Positions 1-5,968 of a DNA stretch of 6,083 bases are shown piece by piece. The notes under the pieces are model-generated. The model did not search any database. It saw nothing but the letters and a program-made list of their open reading frames with translations, and was not told where the DNA came from. The DNA comes from Clostridiales bacterium (GTDB lineage Bacteria > Bacillota > Clostridia > Christensenellales > CAG-1252), in NCBI GenBank assembly GCA_003445835.1, contig DMCI01000083.1:1-6083 (forward strand), read 5' to 3'. Numbering within the stretch: position 1 is the first letter of the stretch; each line of letters opens with the position of its first letter. The position numbers and the translations under genes are program-made.

Positions 1-333
1 GACGGCGAGCTTTACTACTTCATGGACGTTGAGACCTACGAGCAACTTCCTTTGAATTACGAGCAGGTCGAGGACGCTTTGAACTTCATCAAAGAAAACT
101 CTCAAGTCACGGTTTCTTTCTACAAGGAGAAGGCTTTCTCCGTCGAGCCGCCTAACTTCGTTGAACTTTTGATCACGGTTTGCGAGCCGGGCGTCAGAGG
201 CGATACCGCGCAAGCGGGTACCAAGCCGGCTACCCTTGAGACCGGTTACAAGATCCAGGTCCCGATGTTTGTCAACGAAGGCGACGTCATCAGGGTCGAT
301 ACCCGTACCGGAACCTATATGTCTCGCGTATAA
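1..333 (+). CDS. efp: Elongation factor P, C-terminal part (partial at window start)
   Basis: EF-P binds the ribosome between the P and E sites and relieves stalling at polyproline stretches. The reading frame is open from base 1, so the coding region enters from outside; the ATG at 22 is an internal Met, not the start. About 110 residues are visible against a usual length near 185, so roughly 75 N-terminal residues are missing, including the KOW-like domain and the tip loop that is modified in many species. The visible part starts with the family-typical stretch [15 protein letters not shown] of the second OB domain. It ends with the domain III signature: [14 protein letters not shown], then [18 protein letters not shown]. 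The stop is TAA at 331-333, followed by a strong hairpin terminator. It converges on the transporter gene. Identification is secure from these motifs; the modification type cannot be judged because the tip loop is outside the window. Confidence 0.95.
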   Translation, partial: DGELYYFMDVETYEQLPLNYEQVEDALNFIKENSQVTVSFYKEKAFSVEPPNFVELLITVCEPGVRGDTAQAGTKPATLETGYKIQVPMFVNEGDVIRVDTRTGTYMSRV

Positions 334-352
334 AATCGCGCACGAAACGTAA

Positions 353-389
353 AACAAAAACGCCGCAAGATATTTGCGGCGTTTTTGTT
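353..389. terminator. Bidirectional intrinsic terminator between efp and the transporter gene
   Basis: A perfect 16-bp inverted repeat (353-368 against 374-389) with a 5-nt loop. The GC-rich core CGCCGCAA/TTGCGGCG is flanked by an A-rich arm upstream and a T-rich arm downstream, so each strand reads as a stem followed by a U tract. It lies 19 bases past the efp stop and 14 bases past the transporter stop on the other strand. It can therefore end both convergent transcripts. Confidence 0.9.
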
Positions 390-403
390 ATTGTAAAAAG
401 AAA

Positions 404-2098
404 TTATTTAACGATGATAGAATCGGTGTGAACGACGATGCCTTGCGTATATTCCTTGATGGATTTTGCCATATTGAACAGGTGGTCGGCAATACGCTCC
501 AAATCGTTCAACAGAGAGAGGAAGATCGCACCGTTTTCAACGGTACATTCGTTTTTCTCCAAGCGCTCGATATGCGCGGCGGAAAGCTTATCTTTGATAG
601 TGTCGACGTTTTCTTCGTAGATCTCAGCTTGCATCAAAGCGTTAAGGTCTTGCGCGTTAAACGCCTGCACGGAGGAAAGATAAAGATTGGAAATGCAGTT
701 GAATATTTCCTTGATCTCCGATACGGCGGAAGGAGAGAAGCGACTTTCATCGTCGATCAAACGCTGCGTATATTCCATAATGTTTTCGGCATAGTCGCCG
801 ATACGCTCAAGGTCGGTGATGACGTGGTAGTAAGTTGCGATGACTTGCTCGTCTTCGTCGGAAACGCTGGTGGCGGAAAGCTTGACCAAATACTTTGCGA
901 TCTCTTTATTCAAAAAGTCGATTTTGATCTCGCGTTTGTCAAAATCCGCTTTTGAGCTGAGATCCACGTTGATGATGGAGTCGATGGAAAGAGTGAGGTT
1001 CTTAAAGGCGCGTTCCGCCATATAAGCGATCTCACGCTTGCATTCGCCGACGGCGATCGAAGAGGTCACGAGGAACCTTTCGTCAATATAGCGCAAGCGC
1101 AATTGATCGTCCTCGTTTTTGGATTTCTTTTCGGGGACCATCTTGGAAACGAGCTTCACGATCCAAGTCACGAAAGGAAGCAGGATCGCAGTCGTCGTTA
1201 AATTGAAAACTGCGTGGAAAACGGCGATGCTGTACGCGATCTTGGATACGTCCTTACCGAAGAGGACGGAATTGATGAGCCAAGAGCGGAGCGGGGTGAT
1301 AAACAGCGCGGAGAAGAAGATGATCGTGCCGATCAAGTTGAACGTCAGATGGAAAAATGCCGCGCGGACGCTGTTTGTGTTGGCGCCGATGGACGCGATC
1401 AGGGAGGTCGCACAGGTGCCGAGGTTCATACCGAGAACGACGTAGACGGCGCTTTCAAGCCCGATCAAACCGCTTGTCGATAAGACGATCAAAATGGCGG
1501 TCATCGTGGTGGAGCTTTGCATTATGGCGGTCAACAGGGCGCCGAGGAGCAAAAGGAGGAAGGGATTTTTGACCTTCCAAAACAGATCGCGGATCTGCGG
1601 AGCGGACGCGATGATGTTTTTCATTGAAACGCTCATCACGTTCATACCGACGAACAGCAAGCCGAAACCGATAAAGATATAAGCCAAAACTTTGACGATA
1701 GGCTTTTTCGAAACGAGCAACATCGCAATACCGATAAAGGCAAGGGCTGCAAAGATCTCGGTGATGGGCAAGGATTGCAATGAAAGCATCAGACCCGTGA
1801 CCGTCGTACCGATGTTTGCGCCCATAATGACGGACGCCGCTTGAAACAACGTAAGAATGCCGGAGTTGACCAAGCCGACCACCATGACCGTCGTAGCGGC
1901 GGAGCTGTGGATGACGGCGCTGACCGTACCACCGATCAAGATCCCTTTAAAACGATTGGAAGTAAGTTTTGAAAGGGCGACGCGAAGCTTCTTACCCGAA
2001 ACTTTGGTAAGACTGTCGCTCAGAACCTGCATACCGAACATCATGGCACCGAGTCCGGCAAGTAACAATAAAATGCTTTTAGCTATTTCCCATCCCAT
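404..2098 (-). CDS. Na/Pi cotransporter family protein with C-terminal PhoU-like domain
   Basis: A predicted inner-membrane sodium-dependent phosphate transporter of the NptA/YjbB type, 564 aa, fused to a cytoplasmic PhoU-like helical domain. The membrane part (about residues 5-320) has the two inverted Na_Pi_cotrans repeats. Repeat one has AVIHSSAATTV around 61-71 and GANIGT at 93-98. Repeat two has AIMQSSTTMT around 191-200 and GMNLGT at 223-228. The paired QSS motifs are the family hallmark; here the first reads HSS (His64). Residues about 340-564 form the PhoU-like part, with two matching helices, DLERIGDYAENI (429-440) and DLERIADHLFNM (532-543). The Met at 2098 is the first possible start after an in-frame stop, and MGWEIAKSILLLLAGLGAMMFGM fits the family N-terminus. 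No Shine-Dalgarno sequence precedes it. A consensus promoter ends just upstream, suggesting a leaderless mRNA. The PhoU part suggests phosphate-linked control or sensing, which is inference; homologues in this family can also export phosphate. Confidence 0.9.
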   Translation of the reverse strand: MGWEIAKSILLLLAGLGAMMFGMQVLSDSLTKVSGKKLRVALSKLTSNRFKGILIGGTVSAVIHSSAATTVMVVGLVNSGILTLFQAASVIMGANIGTTVTGLMLSLQSLPITEIFAALAFIGIAMLLVSKKPIVKVLAYIFIGFGLLFVGMNVMSVSMKNIIASAPQIRDLFWKVKNPFLLLLLGALLTAIMQSSTTMTAILIVLSTSGLIGLESAVYVVLGMNLGTCATSLIASIGANTNSVRAAFFHLTFNLIGTIIFFSALFITPLRSWLINSVLFGKDVSKIAYSIAVFHAVFNLTTTAILLPFVTWIVKLVSKMVPEKKSKNEDDQLRLRYIDERFLVTSSIAVGECKREIAYMAERAFKNLTLSIDSIINVDLSSKADFDKREIKIDFLNKEIAKYLVKLSATSVSDEDEQVIATYYHVITDLERIGDYAENIMEYTQRLIDDESRFSPSAVSEIKEIFNCISNLYLSSVQAFNAQDLNALMQAEIYEENVDTIKDKLSAAHIERLEKNECTVENGAIFLSLLNDLERIADHLFNMAKSIKEYTQGIVVHTDSIIVK

Positions 2099-2107
2099 AA
2101 CAATTAA

Positions 2108-2136
2108 ATTATAAAATAACTATTTTTGCCTGTCAA
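2108..2136 (-). promoter_or_regulatory. Consensus sigma-70/sigma-A promoter for the transporter gene
   Basis: On the minus strand, TTGACA (2136-2131) is separated by exactly 17 bp from TATAAT (2113-2108). Both hexamers are perfect consensus. Transcription would start about 7 nt past the -10, near 2101. That is only about 3 nt before the ATG at 2098, leaving essentially no 5' untranslated region. Confidence 0.85.
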
Positions 2137-2166
2137 ATTATATGCGTAAAAAAAGTGAAGAAAGCA

Positions 2167-2195
2167 TTGTTTGATATAAAAAAATAGGGTATAAT
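2167..2195 (+). promoter_or_regulatory. Candidate promoter for the polA-coaE-transglycosylase operon
   Basis: A perfect -10 TATAAT lies at 2190-2195. A weak -35 TTGTTT (2167-2172, 3 of 6 matches) sits 17 bp upstream. The G-rich bases just before the -10 give a G at the extended -10 position but not the full TG. The predicted start point, about 7 nt past the -10, falls on or next to the ATG at 2202. A second AT-rich hexamer, TATAAA at 2175-2180, would give a short leader with a weak AGGG, but it has no recognisable -35. Confidence 0.65.
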
Positions 2196-2201
2196 GATTA
2201 T

Positions 2202-4739
2202 ATGAAACTACTATTATTAGATAGCAACAGTTTGATCAACAGGGCGTTTTACGCTCTTCCGACCCTGCAGGACAGAAGCGGCCGTTATACGGGCGCGCTG
2301 TTCGGCTTTGTTTCGATGCTTTCCAAACTTATCAAAAGCGAGCATCCGACGCACATTGTTGCGGCGTTCGACGTGCATCAGCCAACCTTCCGCCATTTGA
2401 AATACGACGGGTACAAGGCAAAGCGCCATCCGATGCCGGAGGAACTGAAAGCGCAAGTCCCCGCAATGAAGGAACTTTTGCTTGCGATGGGCGTCGCCGT
2501 GGTGGAACTTCCCGGTTTTGAAGCGGACGATATTATCGGCACGCTTGCCGCAAGGAGCGATATGCCCACCGTGATCGTCAGCGGTGACAAGGACGTTTTG
2601 CAACTCGTTTCGGATAAAACAACCGTTTTACATACGAAAAAGGGCATCACGGACGTGATCCGTTATACTCCCGAGGTACTTGCCGAGGAAGGGCTTTCCC
2701 CGCAGGGGATCATTGAATTGAAGTCCTTGATGGGCGATCATTCCGACAACATCCCCGGCGTGCCCGGCGTGGGCGAAAAAACCGCTCTTGACCTTGTGCA
2801 ACGTTACGGTACTTTGGCAAATTTGTACGAGCACGTCGATGAAATCAAAGGCAAAATGCAGGAAAAACTGATCGCAGGGCGCGAAAGCGCGGAGTTTTCG
2901 CATTGGCTTGCCACTATCGTGACCGACGCGCCGATCGACAGCGGTGATTTTTCAAAATATCGTTTTTCCGAAACCATTCCGTACCGCGCCAAAAAGATGA
3001 TGGAAGGATACGAATTTAAAAATTTGATCAATCGTTTTACTTTTTCCGATCCTGACGTGGAAGAAATTGCCGCAAAAGAGGCGCAAAACGAAGAGATCGA
3101 CTCGTTGGATGGCTTAAAAGCCGTGCTTTCCTCTTGCGTGGCGAAAAAACAGTTGGCCTTCTACGTTGCCGACGACCGTGTCGAGATCGCCTTTGACGAG
3201 GAAAAGAACGCCGTAGTACGCTATTCCTATGATTTGTTTGGGGAATCTTTGGGTTACGACGATATTTTGCAAGAGATCAAACCGTATTTGACGAGGTCTG
3301 ACCTTTCTATCACGGTTTTTGACCTTAAAAACAACTATAGACTCTTTGAACTTTCTCCGTCCGAAGCATTTTGCGCCGACGACGTGATGTTGATGGCGTA
3401 CATTGCCGACTGCGGCGTATATTACGAAAGCCCCGTGGAACTTTTGCGTCGTTACGAGCTCAGCGACAGCTCGATCGCGACAGGCTTGCTTCTTTTGAAA
3501 AAACTGCTCAACAAAAAGATGACGCAGGCAAATTCCTTAAAGGTATATAAAGAGATAGAATTGCCCCTCGTTCCCGTCCTGTACGATATGGAAAAATGCG
3601 GTTTCCGCGTAGACAGAGAAGCGTTGGACGTTCTTTCGGAGAAGTATTCTTCGGAATTGAACGCCGTGCGCGACAAAATATTTGCTTTGGCGGGGCATGA
3701 ATTCAACGTAAATTCACCCAAACAACTCTCTGAAGTGCTGTTTGACGAATTAAAACTCCCGACGGAAAAGAAAAGAAGCACCGGCGCCGACGTTTTGGGT
3801 GAATTGGAAGATCTTCATCCGATCATTTCGGAGATATTGCGCTACCGTTTGTTGTCGAAACTTCTTTCTACTTATTTGATCGCGATGAAATCGATGATCG
3901 ATAAGAAGGGACGCATTCATACTGTTTTCAATCAAGCGCTTACGACGACGGGAAGATTGTCCTCTTCCGAACCGAACTTGCAAAATATTCCCGTCAGAGA
4001 GGCGGAAGGACGCGAGATCCGCTCCGCGTTCATCCCAAGCGAAGGCAATATTTTAATCTCTGCCGATTACTCGCAAATAGAATTGCGGTTGCTTGCCGAT
4101 TTTTCGGGTGACGAAGGTTTGATCGGCTCTTTCTTAAAGGGTGAGGACATCCATGCCGCCACAGCGGCAAAGATCTTCGGCGTAGGGGAAGGCGAAGTTA
4201 CCTCAAAGATGCGTAGGGACGCAAAAGCGGTCAATTTCGGCATCATTTACGGCATCAGTGACTTCGGTTTATCCAAAAATGTCGGTTGCAGTGTCAAAGA
4301 AGCGCACGATTTTATCGCAAAATACCTTGATACTTATCCGAAAATACGTGATTTTATGAAAGGATCGGTCGATTATGCCAAGGAACACGGTTACGTTACG
4401 ACGAAAATGGGACGTATTCGCGCGTTGCCGGAGATCAACAGTTCCAATTACAACGTAAGAAGCTTCGGAGAGCGCGCTGCCCTCAATATGCCGTTGCAAG
4501 GAACGGCTGCCGATATCATCAAAATGGCGATGATCAACGTCTACGCCGCCTTAAAAAAGCAAAATCTTTCCGCTAAAATCATTTTACAGGTGCACGACGA
4601 ACTGATCCTTGATTGTCCGATTGCGGAAAAAGACGTTGTGACAGAGCTTTTGCATCGTGAGATGGAAAACGTTTTGCCGCTGAAAGTTCCTCTTTCGGTA
4701 AACGTGTCTTCCGGAATGACCTGGAAGGAGGCAAAATAA
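2202..4739 (+). CDS. polA: DNA polymerase I (5' nuclease and polymerase; proofreading domain degenerate)
   Basis: Family A DNA polymerase, 845 aa, acting in Okazaki fragment maturation and excision repair. Residues 1 to about 290 are the 5' nuclease domain: the start MKLLLLDSNSLINRAFYALP is family-typical, with EADD at 107-110, SGDKD at 127-131, and the DNA-binding stretch GDHSDNIPGVPGVGE at 178-192. The middle (about 300-450) corresponds to the 3'-5' exonuclease fold but lacks its acidic residues. The expected DxE region reads FYVADD (320-325), and the second motif reads FDLKNNYRLF (373-382) with the usual Asn and Asp changed. The polymerase domain (about 460-845) is intact: motif A ADYSQIELR with catalytic Asp622; motif B RRDAKAVNFGIIYG with Arg671, Lys675, Phe679 and Tyr683; motif C QVHDE with His798 and Asp799. 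Loss of proofreading is common in Gram-positive Pol I. The start matches the family N-terminus, has no clear ribosome binding site, and lies right behind a -10 box. Its TAA overlaps the coaE ATG by one base. Confidence 0.97.
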   Translation: MKLLLLDSNSLINRAFYALPTLQDRSGRYTGALFGFVSMLSKLIKSEHPTHIVAAFDVHQPTFRHLKYDGYKAKRHPMPEELKAQVPAMKELLLAMGVAVVELPGFEADDIIGTLAARSDMPTVIVSGDKDVLQLVSDKTTVLHTKKGITDVIRYTPEVLAEEGLSPQGIIELKSLMGDHSDNIPGVPGVGEKTALDLVQRYGTLANLYEHVDEIKGKMQEKLIAGRESAEFSHWLATIVTDAPIDSGDFSKYRFSETIPYRAKKMMEGYEFKNLINRFTFSDPDVEEIAAKEAQNEEIDSLDGLKAVLSSCVAKKQLAFYVADDRVEIAFDEEKNAVVRYSYDLFGESLGYDDILQEIKPYLTRSDLSITVFDLKNNYRLFELSPSEAFCADDVMLMAYIADCGVYYESPVELLRRYELSDSSIATGLLLLKKLLNKKMTQANSLKVYKEIELPLVPVLYDMEKCGFRVDREALDVLSEKYSSELNAVRDKIFALAGHEFNVNSPKQLSEVLFDELKLPTEKKRSTGADVLGELEDLHPIISEILRYRLLSKLLSTYLIAMKSMIDKKGRIHTVFNQALTTTGRLSSSEPNLQNIPVREAEGREIRSAFIPSEGNILISADYSQIELRLLADFSGDEGLIGSFLKGEDIHAATAAKIFGVGEGEVTSKMRRDAKAVNFGIIYGISDFGLSKNVGCSVKEAHDFIAKYLDTYPKIRDFMKGSVDYAKEHGYVTTKMGRIRALPEINSSNYNVRSFGERAALNMPLQGTAADIIKMAMINVYAALKKQNLSAKIILQVHDELILDCPIAEKDVVTELLHREMENVLPLKVPLSVNVSSGMTWKEAK
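4725..4731 (+). promoter_or_regulatory. Shine-Dalgarno site for coaE
   Basis: AAGGAGG lies 7 nt before the coaE ATG, inside the last codons of polA. It is a near-complete anti-16S match with ideal spacing. It fixes the coaE start and shows that this organism uses Shine-Dalgarno initiation for operon-internal genes, in contrast to the two divergent first genes. Confidence 0.9.
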
Positions 4740-5311
4740 TGCTTAGGATCGCTTTGGCAGGGGGGATCGGAAGCGGAAAAAGCTTCGTAACGCATATTTT
4801 GCGCGATTTGGGTGCGAAAGTGGTCGTTGCCGACGAGGTCAACGCTGGATTATTGCTTGATCCGGAGTATATTTCCATCATTGCGTATAATTTCCCCTCG
4901 GTCGTACATAATAACGTTATTGACAAGAAAACGCTTGCCGATATCGTTTATCACGACGAAGGGAAGAGACGCTTATTGATGGATCTTGCCCATCCGAGGA
5001 TCTATCAAAGAATGCTGTCCGCATACCCCGGGGAGAAGGTCGTCTTTTTTGAGATCCCCTTGCTCAGCGAAAGCAAGATCAAATTCGATCAAGTGTGGTA
5101 CGTTGACGCCGACGTGGAAACTCGCATCGCCAGGATCGTTGCCCGAGATAACGTTTCGGAAGAGTATGCAAGCAACGTTATATCTTTGCAAAAAGGGGAG
5201 GCGGCTATACGCGACAAAGCTACCTGTGTGATACAAAACAACGGAAGTGCCGCAATCTTGCGCAGACGCGTCAAAGCTCTCTATTGTTCTATTTTAAGTC
5301 AATTTTCATAA
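4739..5311 (+). CDS. coaE: Dephospho-CoA kinase
   Basis: Catalyses the last step of coenzyme A synthesis: ATP-dependent phosphorylation of the 3'-hydroxyl of the ribose in dephospho-CoA, in the cytosol. The protein is 190 aa, close to the usual 195-210. The Walker A P-loop GGIGSGKS is at 8-15. The substrate-site segment usually reading DAD is VAD here (30-32), keeping the second Asp (Asp32). LAHPRIY (83-89) carries the family HP motif, and FEIPLLSES (104-112) replaces the common VPLLFE segment. The lid region YVDADVETRIARIVARD (121-137) and the C-terminal VIQNNGS (164-170) also fit. The ATG shares one base with the polA stop and has a strong Shine-Dalgarno site, which implies translational coupling. 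The last 28 bases overlap the transglycosylase gene. CoaE next to PolA is a recurrent arrangement in Bacillota. The small motif changes are not enough to predict loss of activity. Confidence 0.95.
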   Translation: MLRIALAGGIGSGKSFVTHILRDLGAKVVVADEVNAGLLLDPEYISIIAYNFPSVVHNNVIDKKTLADIVYHDEGKRRLLMDLAHPRIYQRMLSAYPGEKVVFFEIPLLSESKIKFDQVWYVDADVETRIARIVARDNVSEEYASNVISLQKGEAAIRDKATCVIQNNGSAAILRRRVKALYCSILSQFS

Positions 5312-5814
5312 TAATTATTGCATTTTTCATAGTAATTTCACTTTATTCCTGCTCTTTTGGCGCAAAACGTTACGCTAAAACCATCAATGAGATGTCTACC
5401 GAATACGGCGTAAAATCATCGGTCGTTTTTGCCGTCGCGGAGGTGGAAAGCCATTTTAATCCAAAGGCAAAGTCAAAGGTCGGAGCGATAGGGATTATGC
5501 AACTGATGCCGAAAACGGCGTCTTGGATCGCACAAAATCTTTCGATTGAGGAATTTAAAGAAGAAGACTTATACGATGCGCAAACCAACATCCGCTTCGG
5601 CGTGTGGTATTTGAGCTATTTATATATCGTTTTTGAGGAGGATTGGCAGGTTTTTGCCGCTTATAACGCAGGAGAAGGGGCAGTCAAAGACTGGATAGAG
5701 GATAAAAACTTCAAAAAAGAGGATATTCCGTACTCCGAGACGGCGTTTTACGTCAAAAAAGTCGAACGCGCGGTCAAGCGATATGCAAAGAAAAATTTTG
5801 CCGCTTTTGATTGA
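5284..5814 (+). CDS. Lytic transglycosylase, SLT domain, membrane- or lipid-anchored
   Basis: A predicted peptidoglycan lytic transglycosylase of the Slt/MltE-like fold, which cleaves the MurNAc-GlcNAc bond with formation of a 1,6-anhydro end; 176 aa. Residues 1-22 form a signal or anchor segment: a short N-terminus with Lys5, then a hydrophobic run to about 20. LYSC at 20-23 is an imperfect lipobox with Cys23, so it could be a lipoprotein or a signal-anchored protein facing the outside. The catalytic domain shows EVES with the expected catalytic Glu55, GIMQLMP (70-76), NIRFGVWYL (102-110) and AAYNAGEGAV (125-134), all in family order. The chosen start is TTG at 5284, the only ATG/GTG/TTG codon in frame that keeps the signal segment. 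It lies 28 bases inside coaE and has no clear Shine-Dalgarno, so the exact start is uncertain and may depend on coupling to coaE translation. The stop is TGA at 5812-5814. Its place after polA-coaE is typical of clostridia. Confidence 0.9.
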   Translation: MFYFKSIFIIIIAFFIVISLYSCSFGAKRYAKTINEMSTEYGVKSSVVFAVAEVESHFNPKAKSKVGAIGIMQLMPKTASWIAQNLSIEEFKEEDLYDAQTNIRFGVWYLSYLYIVFEEDWQVFAAYNAGEGAVKDWIEDKNFKKEDIPYSETAFYVKKVERAVKRYAKKNFAAFD

Positions 5815-5828
5815 CTTTGCGTTTTTTT
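5785..5828 (+). terminator. Possible weak terminator at the end of the polA operon
   Basis: GCAAAG (5785-5790) can pair with CTTTGC (5815-5820), immediately followed by G and seven T residues (5822-5828). The stem begins inside the transglycosylase gene and has a long 24-nt loop that is AT-rich. The U tract is convincing but the hairpin is weak, so read-through into the tRNA is possible. Confidence 0.35.
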
Positions 5829-5839
5829 CCTATTAATAT
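5811..5839 (+). promoter_or_regulatory. Candidate promoter for the tRNA-Leu gene
   Basis: TTGACT (5811-5816, five of six -35 matches) is spaced 17 bp from TAATAT (5834-5839, four of six -10 matches). The predicted start point near 5846 lies about 4 nt before the mature tRNA 5' end. The -35 spans the transglycosylase stop codon and overlaps the possible terminator stem. The -10 is only moderate. Confidence 0.45.
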
Positions 5840-5849
5840 TGAAATGTAA

Positions 5850-5936
5850 GCGGAAATGGCGGAATTGGCAGACGCGCAAGATTCAGGTTCTTGTGGTAGC
5901 AATACTGTGTGGGTTCAAGTCCCGTTTTCCGCACCA
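5850..5936 (+). tRNA. tRNA-Leu, anticodon CAG
   Basis: A complete class II cloverleaf of 87 nt including an encoded CCA end; it reads CUG leucine codons. The acceptor GCGGAAA (5850-5856) pairs with TTTCCGC (5926-5932), followed by discriminator A5933 and CCA. The D arm lies in 5859-5875. The anticodon stem CAAGA/TCTTG (5877-5881, 5889-5893) encloses the loop TTCAGGT, with anticodon CAG at 5884-5886. The long variable arm (5894-5908) has a GTA-GCAA-TAC hairpin, as expected for leucine or serine tRNAs. The T loop is TTCAAGT (5914-5920). The T stem has three GC pairs and two G-T wobbles (5910-5924 and 5909-5925), which is slightly weak. Leucine is supported by the anticodon and the A discriminator. 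Confidence 0.97.
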
Positions 5937-5937
5937 A

Positions 5938-5962
5938 GAGCACTCGCAAGAGTGCTTTTTTT
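5938..5962 (+). terminator. Intrinsic terminator after tRNA-Leu
   Basis: AGCACTC (5939-5945) pairs with GAGTGCT (5950-5956) across a stable GCAA tetraloop; a G-T pair can extend it at 5938. A run of seven T residues (5956-5962) and a second T run (5964-5968) follow. It starts two bases past the CCA end, so the primary transcript is essentially tRNA plus terminator. Confidence 0.9.
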
Positions 5963-5968
5963 GTTTTT

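Noticed and set aside
374..955. A 193-codon open frame on the plus strand
   Set aside because: It lies antisense to the PhoU-like part of the transporter, starts inside the terminator hairpin, has no ribosome binding site and resembles no protein family. It is a frame shadow of a real gene.
1119..1682. Several plus-strand open frames of 60-110 codons across the transporter
   Set aside because: They overlap a well-supported gene with family motifs on the other strand and have arginine-rich, low-complexity translations without domains.
2217..3031. Minus-strand open frames within polA
   Set aside because: They are antisense to the conserved 5' nuclease domain and show no recognisable motif or start signal.
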